Positions 42,831 to 52,200 of a stretch of 64,000 nucleotides of DNA are shown in pieces. Numbering within the stretch: position 1 is the first letter of the stretch; each line of letters begins with the position of its first letter. The notes below the pieces were generated by a model. That model was given only the letters and a program-made list of their open reading frames with translations. It made no database searches and was not told where the DNA came from. This DNA comes from Caballeronia telluris (GTDB lineage Bacteria; Pseudomonadota; Gammaproteobacteria; Burkholderiales; Burkholderiaceae), in NCBI RefSeq assembly GCF_001544495.1, contig NZ_FCNZ02000005.1, positions 186,001 to 250,000 of the forward strand, written 5' to 3'. Made by a program: the position numbers and the translations under genes.

Positions 42831-44039
42831 CTAATACTCCCCGGTTGAATGGCCTTGCATCGCCGGCTTGCCTTTAAACAAGCTGCGCACACGCTCATAC
42901 GCGGTTTCATAGGTTCGCCAGCTCGTGTCGATCGAGAAATGTGTCTGCATACGCTGACGGGCCTTCATGCCGAGTTCGAGGCGAGCTTCATCGCTCAGGC
43001 CGAGCAATGCGATCAGTCCCGACGCCAGCGCATCGGCGTCCTCCTTGGGCACGAGATGGCCCGTCGCGCCGATCAGCGTCGCGGTATCTCCCACATCGGT
43101 CGCCACGCATGGAACGCCGGAAGCCATCGCCTCGCCGACAACCGTCGGCAGTCCCTCGCTGCGGGAAGAAAGGCAAAAGACATCGAAGAACGGAATCAGT
43201 CGATGAACATCGTCCCGCGCGCCAAGAAGATGACACACGTCCGCCACCTTCGCCTTGCGAATCAGCGATGTGAGCTCGACGTTTGTCGCATCGAGCCCTT
43301 TTCCTATCATCACATAGTGGCAATGCGGGAATGCGCGAGATGTCTTGCCGATCGCCGTGATGAAATTCTCGTAGTCCTTGGCCGGATCGACGCGCCCGAC
43401 TATGCCGACGATAGGCGTATCGGCAGCCACGCCAAGGAGCGCTCGCAAGGGATCGTGCTGACGCGCCTGCGGCTTGAAGAGTTCTAGATCGAAGCCGTTC
43501 AGGATGACCTGCATGCGCGGTGCACAGTAGCCTCCTGCGCTGTGAGTGCGTTTGGCCGCCTCTGCGCAGCACACGATCACATCCGGAACGTATCGTGAAA
43601 GCACGGCGCAGGTCCTTGCAATCAGCGCCAGCTTCTTGTTTGCGCTAAAGGGCGGAAATTCGGTCTGATGCACGCCCCATGCGAGCGTCAGGCGTTCGGC
43701 GTCAACGCCGCGCCACCTGACGACCCATCGTGCCATGCAGGCGGCGATCCCGCCGAACAGATCGGCGTGATACATCCAGGTTTGCACGACGTCCGGACGA
43801 TAAGCCAGGATCCATTGCACGAGTTTGAATAGCAGGAAGGGATTAGGCGCACTGCGGGACATGCCCAGAATCTTGACCTCGACGCCCAGCGCTCTGATTC
43901 GATCCCCCAGCATGTCCACCGACGATAACGAGATCACCGTGTGCTGAACGCCCTCACGCTGGGATGTCTTGATGAGGCGGTACAGCATCATTTCCGCCCC
44001 GCCCACGCTGAGCCCCGAAGTGATGTGGACTATTCTCAT
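42831..44039 (-). CDS. Glycosyltransferase, GT4 family
   Basis: 402 residues, GT-B fold: N-terminal MRIVHITSGLSVGGAEMMLYRL acceptor-domain motif, VVQTWMYHADLFGGIAA, then the donor domain VGIVGRVDPAKDYENFI, HYVMIGKG, and the EX7E motif SRSEGLPTVVGEAMASGVP. Last gene of the minus-strand arm of the polysaccharide locus, 94 bp after the next glycosyltransferase. Acts in the cytoplasm on lipid-linked repeat units. Sugar specificity unknown. Confidence 0.91.
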   Translation of the reverse strand: MRIVHITSGLSVGGAEMMLYRLIKTSQREGVQHTVISLSSVDMLGDRIRALGVEVKILGMSRSAPNPFLLFKLVQWILAYRPDVVQTWMYHADLFGGIAACMARWVVRWRGVDAERLTLAWGVHQTEFPPFSANKKLALIARTCAVLSRYVPDVIVCCAEAAKRTHSAGGYCAPRMQVILNGFDLELFKPQARQHDPLRALLGVAADTPIVGIVGRVDPAKDYENFITAIGKTSRAFPHCHYVMIGKGLDATNVELTSLIRKAKVADVCHLLGARDDVHRLIPFFDVFCLSSRSEGLPTVVGEAMASGVPCVATDVGDTATLIGATGHLVPKEDADALASGLIALLGLSDEARLELGMKARQRMQTHFSIDTSWRTYETAYERVRSLFKGKPAMQGHSTGEY

Positions 44040-44133
44040 GAACGGTTGGCCTGGGTAAAAGACAGTTTATCGGAGTCGGTTAAAGGACAGAAACGCAACA
44101 CACAGCGAGGCGCGTCACGCGTCGACCGAGTGT

Positions 44134-45288
44134 TCAGTTCGCTTGAGCGCCGAGTTCCCGATATACCGCCAGCGTTTTCCCAAGCACGATGTTTTCGTCG
44201 AATTCGCTTAAGACCTTTTTTCTCGCTGCCAGGCCCAGCTTTATGCCTAACGCGCGGTCGTCGTCCAGTAGCCGAATCGCATCGGCGAGCGCGCTGCTGT
44301 CGCGAGCAGGGATCAAAATGCCGTCATCACCATTGCGACTGACGACCTCCCGGCAACCAGGAGCATCCGTCGTGATGAGCGGGAGCGCGCAGGCCGCACC
44401 CTCGATCAAGGTAGTGGGCAGGCCTTCCCGGTAGTAGCTCGGCAAGACGACGACGTCCATCGTCGACAACAAGCCGGGCATGTCGCTTACGTGACCGAGC
44501 CAGTCGACGAGTCCCTCGCGAACCCAGCCTTCAATTAACGCCTTGTCGACAGCGGCGGGGTTGCCTTCGTCAGGCGCACCTGCGAGGAAGAACTTCACCG
44601 ACCGGCTCTCTCCCTTTAAGCGACGCGCGGCTTCAACATATTCGGCAATGCCCTTCTCCCAGATCAGCCGGGCGGCAAGCAGGATGCGCAGCGGCGCGCG
44701 CTGCCCGGCGTCGGCCGGAGGACGCGGGATATAGCGCAAGCAATTGACGCCCGCGCCCTTGATGAGACGTATGGATCGCTCGTCTGCTAAGCCTGCCTGC
44801 TTGAAGAGCGCTATGTCATCCGAGTTCTGCAGGATGATGGCCGTTCTGCGACCGTTGAATGCCGAACGCATGACGAGTCTGACCAGTGGACGAAGCAGGC
44901 GCGCACGCAGGTCCTGACTGGTGAATACGTATCCCATGCCATCCACCGCATTGATCCGGATCGGTACGCCCGCCAGCTTTCCAGCAAGCGAGCCGTACAC
45001 GGCACCCTTGATGGTAAAACCGTGAACGAGCGCCGGCTTCTCCCTCTGAAAGAAACGCGCCAGCCAAAGGACGAGACTGGCTTCCCGCCACGGATTCACG
45101 CTGCGGCGGTTCATCGGCATGACATGCCATCTGAAACCCAGTTCTTGCAGCTTGGCGCCGTACTTGCCTTCGGGCGAAACCAGGATGACCTCGTAACCGT
45201 TGTCTCGCAATTTGTTTGCAAGCGGAAGACGAAAGTTGTAGAGATACCAATCTGTATTCGCAAGGAGAATGACTTTTTGCTTGATCAT
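44134..45288 (-). CDS. Glycosyltransferase, GT4 family (PglA/WbnK-like)
   Basis: 384 residues starting MIKQKVILLANTDWYLYNFRLPLA, which is typical of GT4 enzymes acting on N-acetylhexosamine-primed lipids. Also YEVILVSPEGKYG, HGFTIKGAVYGSLAGKLAG, INAVDGMGYVF, RILLAARLIWEKGIAEYVEA and the EX7E region YYREGLPTTLIEGAACALPLI. GGAAGAG precedes the ATG; a longer upstream frame is not supported. Compatible with the WecA-type initiating enzyme of the plus arm. Confidence 0.9.
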   Translation of the reverse strand: MIKQKVILLANTDWYLYNFRLPLANKLRDNGYEVILVSPEGKYGAKLQELGFRWHVMPMNRRSVNPWREASLVLWLARFFQREKPALVHGFTIKGAVYGSLAGKLAGVPIRINAVDGMGYVFTSQDLRARLLRPLVRLVMRSAFNGRRTAIILQNSDDIALFKQAGLADERSIRLIKGAGVNCLRYIPRPPADAGQRAPLRILLAARLIWEKGIAEYVEAARRLKGESRSVKFFLAGAPDEGNPAAVDKALIEGWVREGLVDWLGHVSDMPGLLSTMDVVVLPSYYREGLPTTLIEGAACALPLITTDAPGCREVVSRNGDDGILIPARDSSALADAIRLLDDDRALGIKLGLAARKKVLSEFDENIVLGKTLAVYRELGAQAN

Positions 45289-45380
45289 TTGCGCTCTTCC
45301 TGATGGCACTGCCGGCCCTGGCTGCAGCATGGGTTCAAACCGGCCTGTGCTCGGCCGCGTCCGAAACTCGATAACACGTC

Positions 45381-46487
45381 TCAACGTACGCGGATGTCCG
45401 TGAAAATCCTGTCCCAGATACTCAACACGGACGGGACCGAATAGCGCTCGCGGATCGATGTCGCGCCCTTCTCGCCGAGTTCGGCGCGCAAGCATTCGTC
45501 CGACAGCAACCGGCGTAGTGCGGCTGCCATGGCATGCGCATCGTCGGGAGGGACCAGCAACCCGTCCTCACCGCCGCGCATCAGCTCTCTTGGTCCGCTG
45601 CGACAGTCGAACGCGACGGCGGGCAGCCCAAGCGCCATTCCTTCCATTAAGGCCATCGGCATGCCTTCGAAGCGAGACGAGAGCACAAAGACATTGGCCG
45701 CCGCCATTTCCCGCCAAGGCGTGCTGGTCCGGCCCGGCAGGAAGACGCGATCCGTCAAGGACAGTTCGTGGATCAGCTTCGTGAGTTCGCTGCGTTCCGG
45801 ACCTTCGCCCCAGATCCACAGGTCCCAGTCCGCAAAGTCGCTGGCGAGCGATGCGAAGGTCTTGATCAGCAAATCGTATTGTTTCTGCGTATGCAACCGT
45901 CCCACCGAAATGAGGCGTTTGCGCGCTCCGGGCGACGCTGCGGGACGGTTCTCCTGATAGATTTCATTCGCGATCGGATTCGGTATCACCGCGAGGCGTT
46001 GCTCGCCAGGAAGCCACTTGCGAAACGGTGCTGCAATGTTCTCTGAAAGGAACGTCAACACCTTTGCTTGCGGATAGACGATCCGGCACAACACCTTCCA
46101 GAGCATCGAGCGTCCGTCCGCGGAGGGATCGTTGTGCTCGCATGCGATGACAGGAATGCCAAGTCCGCAAGATGAAACGATCGTGACGATGTTCACGTTG
46201 GTCAGCAGCGAGACGATCACGTCGGCTCTCAAATCGCGAAGCAGCGCTCTTAGCGTGACGAGGCGCTTTAGCAGTGTGAGCGGCCCACGTCCTTTGCGGC
46301 CGACGAGGTCGGCCAGATAGACCATCCGGACCTTGTCGGACACCGGATAAAAACAGTTGCCGCGTCCGCTGAACGTCGCAACCAAAGTCACGGAGTCGCC
46401 CCGCTCCGCCCATGAGCTGGCGAGCGTCGACGCGACGCGCTCTGCACCGCCGGTTTCCATTGAATTCACTACGAGGACGATGTTCAT
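45381..46487 (-). CDS. Glycosyltransferase, GT4 family
   Basis: 368 residues: MNIVLVVNSMETGGAERVAS at the start, IPVIACEHNDPSADGRSM, RLISVGRLHTQKQYDLLI, DLWIWGEGPERSEL and the EX7E motif SRFEGMPMALMEGMALGLP. An in-frame ATG 39 bases upstream (46526) is an alternative, but the family normally begins at the chosen Met. It lies 76 bp after the flippase gene. The third of three GT4 enzymes on the minus arm. Confidence 0.9.
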   Translation of the reverse strand: MNIVLVVNSMETGGAERVASTLASSWAERGDSVTLVATFSGRGNCFYPVSDKVRMVYLADLVGRKGRGPLTLLKRLVTLRALLRDLRADVIVSLLTNVNIVTIVSSCGLGIPVIACEHNDPSADGRSMLWKVLCRIVYPQAKVLTFLSENIAAPFRKWLPGEQRLAVIPNPIANEIYQENRPAASPGARKRLISVGRLHTQKQYDLLIKTFASLASDFADWDLWIWGEGPERSELTKLIHELSLTDRVFLPGRTSTPWREMAAANVFVLSSRFEGMPMALMEGMALGLPAVAFDCRSGPRELMRGGEDGLLVPPDDAHAMAAALRRLLSDECLRAELGEKGATSIRERYSVPSVLSIWDRIFTDIRVR

Positions 46488-46562
46488 CGGATAGTTGTTC
46501 TCGTGACAGATGATTGAACCCGCCATTCCGCGGCGCTTCGGGCCACCAATGTGCGCGAAGCG

Positions 46563-47942
46563 TCAGTCGGGAGTCGACCCTTCATGAGCGTCGGGCCGCA
46601 TGCGCAAGAGCACCATGCACACGACGAACGTACTGGCATACATGATCGCGGTGGATAACTGAGCGCCGGGTATGCCTAACCTCGACACGAGAAGACAGTT
46701 GCCAACGGCTTTCACGATGAAACCCGCTACCGCGATCTTCGCCATGATGCTGAAGCGCCCCTCGCTCGCAAACATCTGCGAGCACACGAGCACGGCAAAG
46801 TAAAACGGCAGTTGCAGCAGGCCCCAACGAAATACGCGCGCGACTGCAATGGTGTCGTCTGGTGTGAAGGCACCGCGCTGGAACAGCAAGGCGATCACTT
46901 TCGGCGCGGCGACCCACGACACGGCGACGCAGACGATGCCCGCCCCAAGCGCCACGAATGACCACGTCAATGCGGTTCTACGGGCGCGCTCATGATCGCC
47001 TTGATGCAAGATGTCCGAGAGAATGGGCAGCGTTGCCCGCGCTGCGGCCATCGCTCCCATACCGAGCAACAAGGCAAGCACGCGATTCGCATAGCCAAGC
47101 GTACCGTTCGCGCCCTCGCCCAGGTGCGCCATGAAGTACTGGTCGAGCGGCGCGCAGAAGCACAGCGCGATCTGCCCGATCATCAAGGTTCTCACTGCGC
47201 CGAACGTGCGAATCCATTCGGGCGATCGAAAGGAAAGCTTAAGCCCGCCATGAACGCCGTCCGCGTTTCGAGCAAGCGCACCCAGCCAGAGCGCCTGCAC
47301 GGCAAGTCCGATGACTGTTCCTATGATCAGCGGGAGGACCGATCCGCCGTTGCCCGCTAGCAGCACGCAGCACAGGATCGCTGCGGCAGGTACGCCTTCG
47401 AGCAGCGTATTGATGTGCCTCTCACGCGCCTGAAGCCGCGCCGCGTACACGCTCGCCGCCAGCATGAGGACGCCCGTCGGTGCCATGCCCAGCATCAGCT
47501 GGCGACACATCTCTCGCGTCGACGCCGCGAACGCCCCGCCCATGGTGTCCATTAACAGAGGCCAGAAGAGATAAAGCGCAATCGCAAAGATCACGCCGGT
47601 CACGAGCGCCGCCGCCTGCAGTTCGCCGACAAACTGCACCTGCTGCTCCTTGCTCTTCTTGCGCAAATTGACGAAGGCCGGCACCAGCACGACACTCAGC
47701 ACCGCCAGCACCGTGCCCGGCAACCATGTCACGAGCGTGACGGTGAACTGATAGGCATCGACGACATTGCTGATGCCGTACTGATATGCAATTGCGATTT
47801 CCTTTAAAGCACCGGCACATTTTCCGACTAACACGAATGCGGAAATGCGCGCGGCTCCTTTGGCTATTCGCAGATGATCCGGATGAGCTCGAAGCAGCCG
47901 GTTTCGCCACTGAGCAATTTGGAACATCAACGCTGTTACCAT
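46563..47942 (-). CDS. Polysaccharide flippase, MurJ/MOP superfamily
   Basis: 459 residues with about 12-14 membrane helices. Features resembling MurJ/MviN rather than Wzx: GALKEIAIAYQYGISNVVDAYQFT, VLAVLSVVLVPAFVNLRKKSKE, ANRVLALLLGMGAMAAARATLPILSDI, VIALLFQRGAFTPDDT. Would flip lipid-linked repeat units across the inner membrane. Start ATG 47942 has GGGAG just upstream; two further in-frame Met codons are possible (47927 and upstream). It lies 132 bp after the Wzc-like gene. Confidence 0.88.
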   Translation of the reverse strand: MVTALMFQIAQWRNRLLRAHPDHLRIAKGAARISAFVLVGKCAGALKEIAIAYQYGISNVVDAYQFTVTLVTWLPGTVLAVLSVVLVPAFVNLRKKSKEQQVQFVGELQAAALVTGVIFAIALYLFWPLLMDTMGGAFAASTREMCRQLMLGMAPTGVLMLAASVYAARLQARERHINTLLEGVPAAAILCCVLLAGNGGSVLPLIIGTVIGLAVQALWLGALARNADGVHGGLKLSFRSPEWIRTFGAVRTLMIGQIALCFCAPLDQYFMAHLGEGANGTLGYANRVLALLLGMGAMAAARATLPILSDILHQGDHERARRTALTWSFVALGAGIVCVAVSWVAAPKVIALLFQRGAFTPDDTIAVARVFRWGLLQLPFYFAVLVCSQMFASEGRFSIMAKIAVAGFIVKAVGNCLLVSRLGIPGAQLSTAIMYASTFVVCMVLLRMRPDAHEGSTPD

Positions 47943-48074
47943 GAACTCCCGCTCCCCGACAAAGCTCGACGTTGCTGCGACACTCTCGCATGGGTAACGA
48001 CGCGAGCGCGCGCGCATCCGGAATAGGCCAAGGGCAGCGCGTGCTACCACCTGGCTCTTTTGATTCTTGTTCAA

Positions 48075-50318
48075 TCACTGCACGCTGGCGTCGTACTTGT
48101 AAGCTGTGTAGGCATGGCTGCCGTAGCGGCTTGCATGCCCATAGTTGGCCCTGCGGAGAGAAAATCCGTTCAGCAACACGCCGCTCACTCGTGCGCCGGT
48201 CTGCGCGAAGCGCTTGGTGGACTCTTCTATCTCGCCGATTCTCGTCTGGCCAAAGCGCGCGACCAGGAAGATGGATCCGGCGATCGGCGCCATGATGCCC
48301 GCATCCGATACGGCCAGCGCCGGTGCCGAATCGATCAAAACGATGTCGTATTGATTGGATGCTGCGATCATCAGCGTGCTGAAGTTTTTCCCCATGAGCA
48401 GCTCCGACGGATTCGACGGATAGAACCCGGCTTGCAGAAAGTCGAGGTTCGGCTGAATCTGTTTTTGAATGAGCTTGTCGAATGAATCGGGATGGACGAG
48501 TGCCTCGGCAAGGCCCGGCGCTAGCGCGCAGCCCAAGCTCGTGTGCAGATGGCCCTTGCGCAGGTCCCCGTCCACGAGCAGGACACGCTTGCCGCCCGCC
48601 GCAAGAATCGTTGCCAGATTCGCCGTGACAAACGACTTGCCGATCTCGGGAAGCGGGCCCGCCAACATGACAATGTTGTTACGCGCACCAAGGATGGCGA
48701 ACTGCAACGCAGAGCGGAACGAACGCAAGCTTTCGACGGTCGGGTCGCCCGGAAAACGTAACGCGAGCAGCCCCTGGCGCTCAGGTTCGGTCTCAGCCTG
48801 CTTTTCCAGTTCGCGCTGCTTAGGACTGAGCGGCAGAGTCGCGTAAACCATGAGTCCTGTCTGCGCCTCGATATCTTCGGGCTCGGTCACCCCCGCGAAC
48901 AGATGATCGAGCATCAGCGTGACCCCCACTCCGATGAGCACGCCAAGCAGCGCGGAAACCAGCAAGATCAGCGACTTGATCGGGCGGATCGGGTGCTTTG
49001 GAGTGTCCGACGCGTCGATGAGTTGCGCCGCTCCCACCTTGCCGGCGCGGATCAGCCGCAGTTCCTCGATGTTCTTGCGCAGTTCCGAATAAAGGTCGCT
49101 GCTCACGCGGACCTCGCGCATCAGACGAAGAGCGCCCTGCTCGTCCACAGGCAAGGACTTCACGCGCTCGTTGAGGTCGTCGAGATAATTCTGCATGGAC
49201 GCAATCTGTTCGTCCACGGCGACGATACTCGGGTGCATCGCCCGAAACTTGCTTGAAAGTTCGGAACGGGTGCGTCGCAGCGTGAGAAGCTGGATCTCGG
49301 CTTCGGAAGCGTTCTTTAGCGCGATACGGCTCTCCTCGCCGATGTCGAGCAGCGTGTGCGTGTTGCGGTACGCGTTATAGCGAGCTTCCGCCTCTTCCAT
49401 CTGCTGCTTCATCGCCGGCATCTGGCTTTGCAGGAAGTCGAGTGAATTGGCCGCGATGACCGCCTTTCTATCTGCGTTCTGGCGAACGTACTCGCGTCCG
49501 ATCTCGTTGACGGTCGCGCTCACCCTGGCAGGATCGCGGCCTCTCAAGGTCAAGCTCAGGACGTTCGATTTCGTACCCTGCTCGGTGATCTGCAAGGCTT
49601 TCTGAAGGTCCGCGACGACATCCTGTCGCGACGAGCGCACCACGTCGAACGCGGCACCGGGCTTTCCTACGAGCCTGTCGACGCGCAATGTGATCACGCC
49701 TTGCTTAGTGTCGAAGCGCTCCGTCACGCCGACCTTGCCGGTAACCGGGGCGTCGAGCTGGTCGCCGTCGAGCGAATAGCGCCCGTCTTCCAGTGCGGTA
49801 ATGGACAGGCCAGCGCCTTCCATGTCTTTGGGCACATCGAGAGAAGCGATGTCGATCGCTTCGTTTGCCCATGCGTAACCGTCCGCCTGAAGGAAATGCG
49901 GCCAGGGAAGGCTTTTGTAGTACCGCGCGACCCATGCGCCGATCAACGGGAAGTAGTGAGGCTTCGCGTTGATGTAGAGCTTGAGTGCGTCGACTGCGTG
50001 CGAAACGATCAGCTTCGAGCCGAGTATCTGCATCTCGCCTTCCGCGCTCGACTTGGCGTCGAAGGAAGCGGAGACGTTGCTCAATATGTCACGGCCTGAG
50101 GACGTGGGCGCCCCGGATGTGTCGTCCACCTTGATGAGGATGTTTGCCTGGTAGACAGGCTCGCTGAGAAATGCGTAGAGCCCGCCCAGTATCATCACCG
50201 AGCCGGCTATCGCTGCGATCAACATCCACCGTCTTAATAGTCTGCCTATTAGTAATCCCAGCCCTCCTTGATTCGAATTCTCCGTTGTTAGATACGAGGT
50301 TTTATTTGCTCGTTTCAT
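48075..50318 (-). CDS. Wzc-type polysaccharide co-polymerase and tyrosine autokinase
   Basis: 747 residues. A Wzz domain has TM1 at about 31-52 (WMLIAAIAGSVMILGGLYAF) and TM2 at about 450-475 (SLILLVSALLGVLIGVGVTLM), with a coiled-coil periplasmic part between. The cytoplasmic BY-kinase has Walker A GPLPEIGKSFVTANLA, Walker A' RVLLVDGDLRKG and Walker B YDIVLIDSAP. Five tyrosines in the last 22 residues (from NYGHASRYG) form the autophosphorylation cluster. Controls chain length and export. First gene of the minus arm; a possible -10 TATATT lies at 50345-50350 on that strand. No partner phosphatase or outer-membrane porin gene is present in the window. Confidence 0.94.
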   Translation of the reverse strand: MKRANKTSYLTTENSNQGGLGLLIGRLLRRWMLIAAIAGSVMILGGLYAFLSEPVYQANILIKVDDTSGAPTSSGRDILSNVSASFDAKSSAEGEMQILGSKLIVSHAVDALKLYINAKPHYFPLIGAWVARYYKSLPWPHFLQADGYAWANEAIDIASLDVPKDMEGAGLSITALEDGRYSLDGDQLDAPVTGKVGVTERFDTKQGVITLRVDRLVGKPGAAFDVVRSSRQDVVADLQKALQITEQGTKSNVLSLTLRGRDPARVSATVNEIGREYVRQNADRKAVIAANSLDFLQSQMPAMKQQMEEAEARYNAYRNTHTLLDIGEESRIALKNASEAEIQLLTLRRTRSELSSKFRAMHPSIVAVDEQIASMQNYLDDLNERVKSLPVDEQGALRLMREVRVSSDLYSELRKNIEELRLIRAGKVGAAQLIDASDTPKHPIRPIKSLILLVSALLGVLIGVGVTLMLDHLFAGVTEPEDIEAQTGLMVYATLPLSPKQRELEKQAETEPERQGLLALRFPGDPTVESLRSFRSALQFAILGARNNIVMLAGPLPEIGKSFVTANLATILAAGGKRVLLVDGDLRKGHLHTSLGCALAPGLAEALVHPDSFDKLIQKQIQPNLDFLQAGFYPSNPSELLMGKNFSTLMIAASNQYDIVLIDSAPALAVSDAGIMAPIAGSIFLVARFGQTRIGEIEESTKRFAQTGARVSGVLLNGFSLRRANYGHASRYGSHAYTAYKYDASVQ

Positions 50319-50980
50319 TGGCGTCTCGTTGTAGATCGTTCTGCAATATAGGCAGTGCGTGATCGAGGAATGAGCAGCTTTTCTGCCGCGCCTTATTTTC
50401 AATAAACTGACCAATGTAAACACTTACGCGAAGACGTGCCGTATGAAGCCGGAACCGTCTTCCATTTGTCATGCCGTTCGGACTCCCACGGAAGGCGCTC
50501 CGTAATACCCGGCTCGCCGCGATAGCAACACCTTATACGAGCCGTGATACCAAAATTTGTAATTGAAGGTGGCAGTGTGTGCTCTCGCACACTTCCGATC
50601 TATTGATGCATGAAGCCACTGCGCAACCTCCATTGAGCGCTCTATAGTGATCGTCGTAAACGCGGTTAGACGACCGACAGCTTTGCGACTAGGATGTCAT
50701 CGTCCTTAAAGATCTTTTTCTTAGACTGCGATTTACACGAAATATCGAAGAAAAAAAGGGATTGTGACAACGGCAATCCCGGAGACATCCTGTACGTCTT
50801 GTAGTACCTGTCGAGGGATGCATAACGAACGACACTATGTCGAAATGGTGCCTTCCGTCATTCCTGCGGCTCTGTCTTTGCGTTGATGCATGAAAGCTCT
50901 TGAGGCACCCTGCATGGACTGACGTCCATAGCCGTATCGCACTGCATCTTTTAAAGCTCCTTACGTGACTGACAGAGAAC
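50319..50980. other. Divergent promoter region of the polysaccharide locus, 662 bp
   Basis: AT-richer than its surroundings, with no supported gene. Must contain the promoters of both arms. I see TATATT on the minus strand (50345-50350) and a 12-base direct repeat TTGATGCATGAA at 50603-50614 and 50883-50894. No JUMPstart/ops element found by eye. Confidence 0.55.
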
Positions 50981-52114
50981 ATGCTAAATCTTGCGCTAGG
51001 ATTTGCCAGTTGCTTCCTCGTGACTTTCGTGATCGTCAGGTACGCCGATGTATTCGGCTCCTTAGCGCTTGATCACGATCTCAAAGGGGTTCAGAAGAAC
51101 CATTCCGCTCCCGTGCCGCGCGTAGGAGGCATCGCTATCGTTTGCGCGGCCGGCATTACGTTCGCGGTGGGTGCGCTGTTCGGAGTCAATCCTCGTGGCG
51201 AACCGGCGCTGCTGCTCTTGAGCGCTGCACCTGTTCTGTGCGGCGGCGTCATCGAGGACCTGACGAAGAGCGTCAGCCCTGCAGTGCGCTTGCTATGCGG
51301 TTTCGCTTCGGCCTTGGCAGGCGTGTACTTCCTTCATGCCGTCGTCGGTCGTATCGATCTGCCGCTAATAGATCAATTCTTGGTGATTACCCCGATTGCA
51401 GTCGCGCTTACGCTTCTTACGGTTGCTGGCTTAACCAATGCAATGAATCTTATCGACGGCTTTAATGGCCTCGCCTCGGGAGTTGCCATTCTCGTCTTTG
51501 GATCGCTCGGCTATGTTGCACACCAGGTCGACGATTGGCTGGTGCTGTCGGTTTCCTTAACGATGATTGGCGCCATCCTCGGCTTCCTCATCTGGAACTA
51601 TCCGGCAGCGTCGATCTTTCTTGGCGACGGCGGGGCCTATTTCGTTGGCTTCATGATGGCGGAGCTCGCCGTGCTGCTCATCGCGCGTCATCCGAACGTA
51701 TCTGCTTGGTATGCAGCAGTGGTCACGATCTATCCGACCTTCGAAACGGTCTTCTCCATCTACCGCAGGCGCATAGTGCGAGGGCGTCCTGCGGGCGATC
51801 CGGATGGCATTCACTTGCACACTTTGGTGTTCAAGCGTCTCGTTCGCCACGGAGGCATGCTGCAGACCACACGACAGCACTCGCGCAGAAATGCGCGCAC
51901 TTCGCCGTATCTCTGGATCCTTAGCTTGATCGGCATCGTGCCGGCGTCGCTCTTTTGGCATAGCCAGGTCGTCCTCTCGTTGACGGCGCTTATGTTTGTC
52001 GCGACTTACGTATGGCTCTATGCGTCCATTGTGCGATTCAAGGCACCGCGTTGGCTCGTCGCAAGCGTGAGCCATGAGGTCACCTCCAGGACAGCCGAAC
52101 AAACCCGGCATTGA
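50981..52114 (+). CDS. Undecaprenyl-phosphate sugar-1-phosphate transferase, MraY/WecA family
   Basis: 377 residues, ten or more membrane helices. Conserved polyprenyl-phosphate transferase motifs: HDLKGVQKNHSAPVPRVGG, the NAMNLIDGFNGLASG metal/lipid motif near residue 152, IFLGDGGAYFVGF and the cytoplasmic His motif GIHLHTLVFKRL. Initiates repeat-unit synthesis by moving a sugar-1-phosphate, usually an N-acetylhexosamine, onto undecaprenyl phosphate. This differs from the WbaP/BceB-type enzyme of cepacian clusters, so the polymer is probably not cepacian. AGAGAA precedes the ATG. The stop overlaps a possible TTG start of the next gene. Confidence 0.92.
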   Translation: MLNLALGFASCFLVTFVIVRYADVFGSLALDHDLKGVQKNHSAPVPRVGGIAIVCAAGITFAVGALFGVNPRGEPALLLLSAAPVLCGGVIEDLTKSVSPAVRLLCGFASALAGVYFLHAVVGRIDLPLIDQFLVITPIAVALTLLTVAGLTNAMNLIDGFNGLASGVAILVFGSLGYVAHQVDDWLVLSVSLTMIGAILGFLIWNYPAASIFLGDGGAYFVGFMMAELAVLLIARHPNVSAWYAAVVTIYPTFETVFSIYRRRIVRGRPAGDPDGIHLHTLVFKRLVRHGGMLQTTRQHSRRNARTSPYLWILSLIGIVPASLFWHSQVVLSLTALMFVATYVWLYASIVRFKAPRWLVASVSHEVTSRTAEQTRH

Positions 52115-52200
52115 GCGCCAGTGCCGGCCTGTGCCCGACGCATCTCTCCATGGGAAATGCAAGCCCGCAGTTCGACCGAGATTCCATGGGAGCAGAATGC

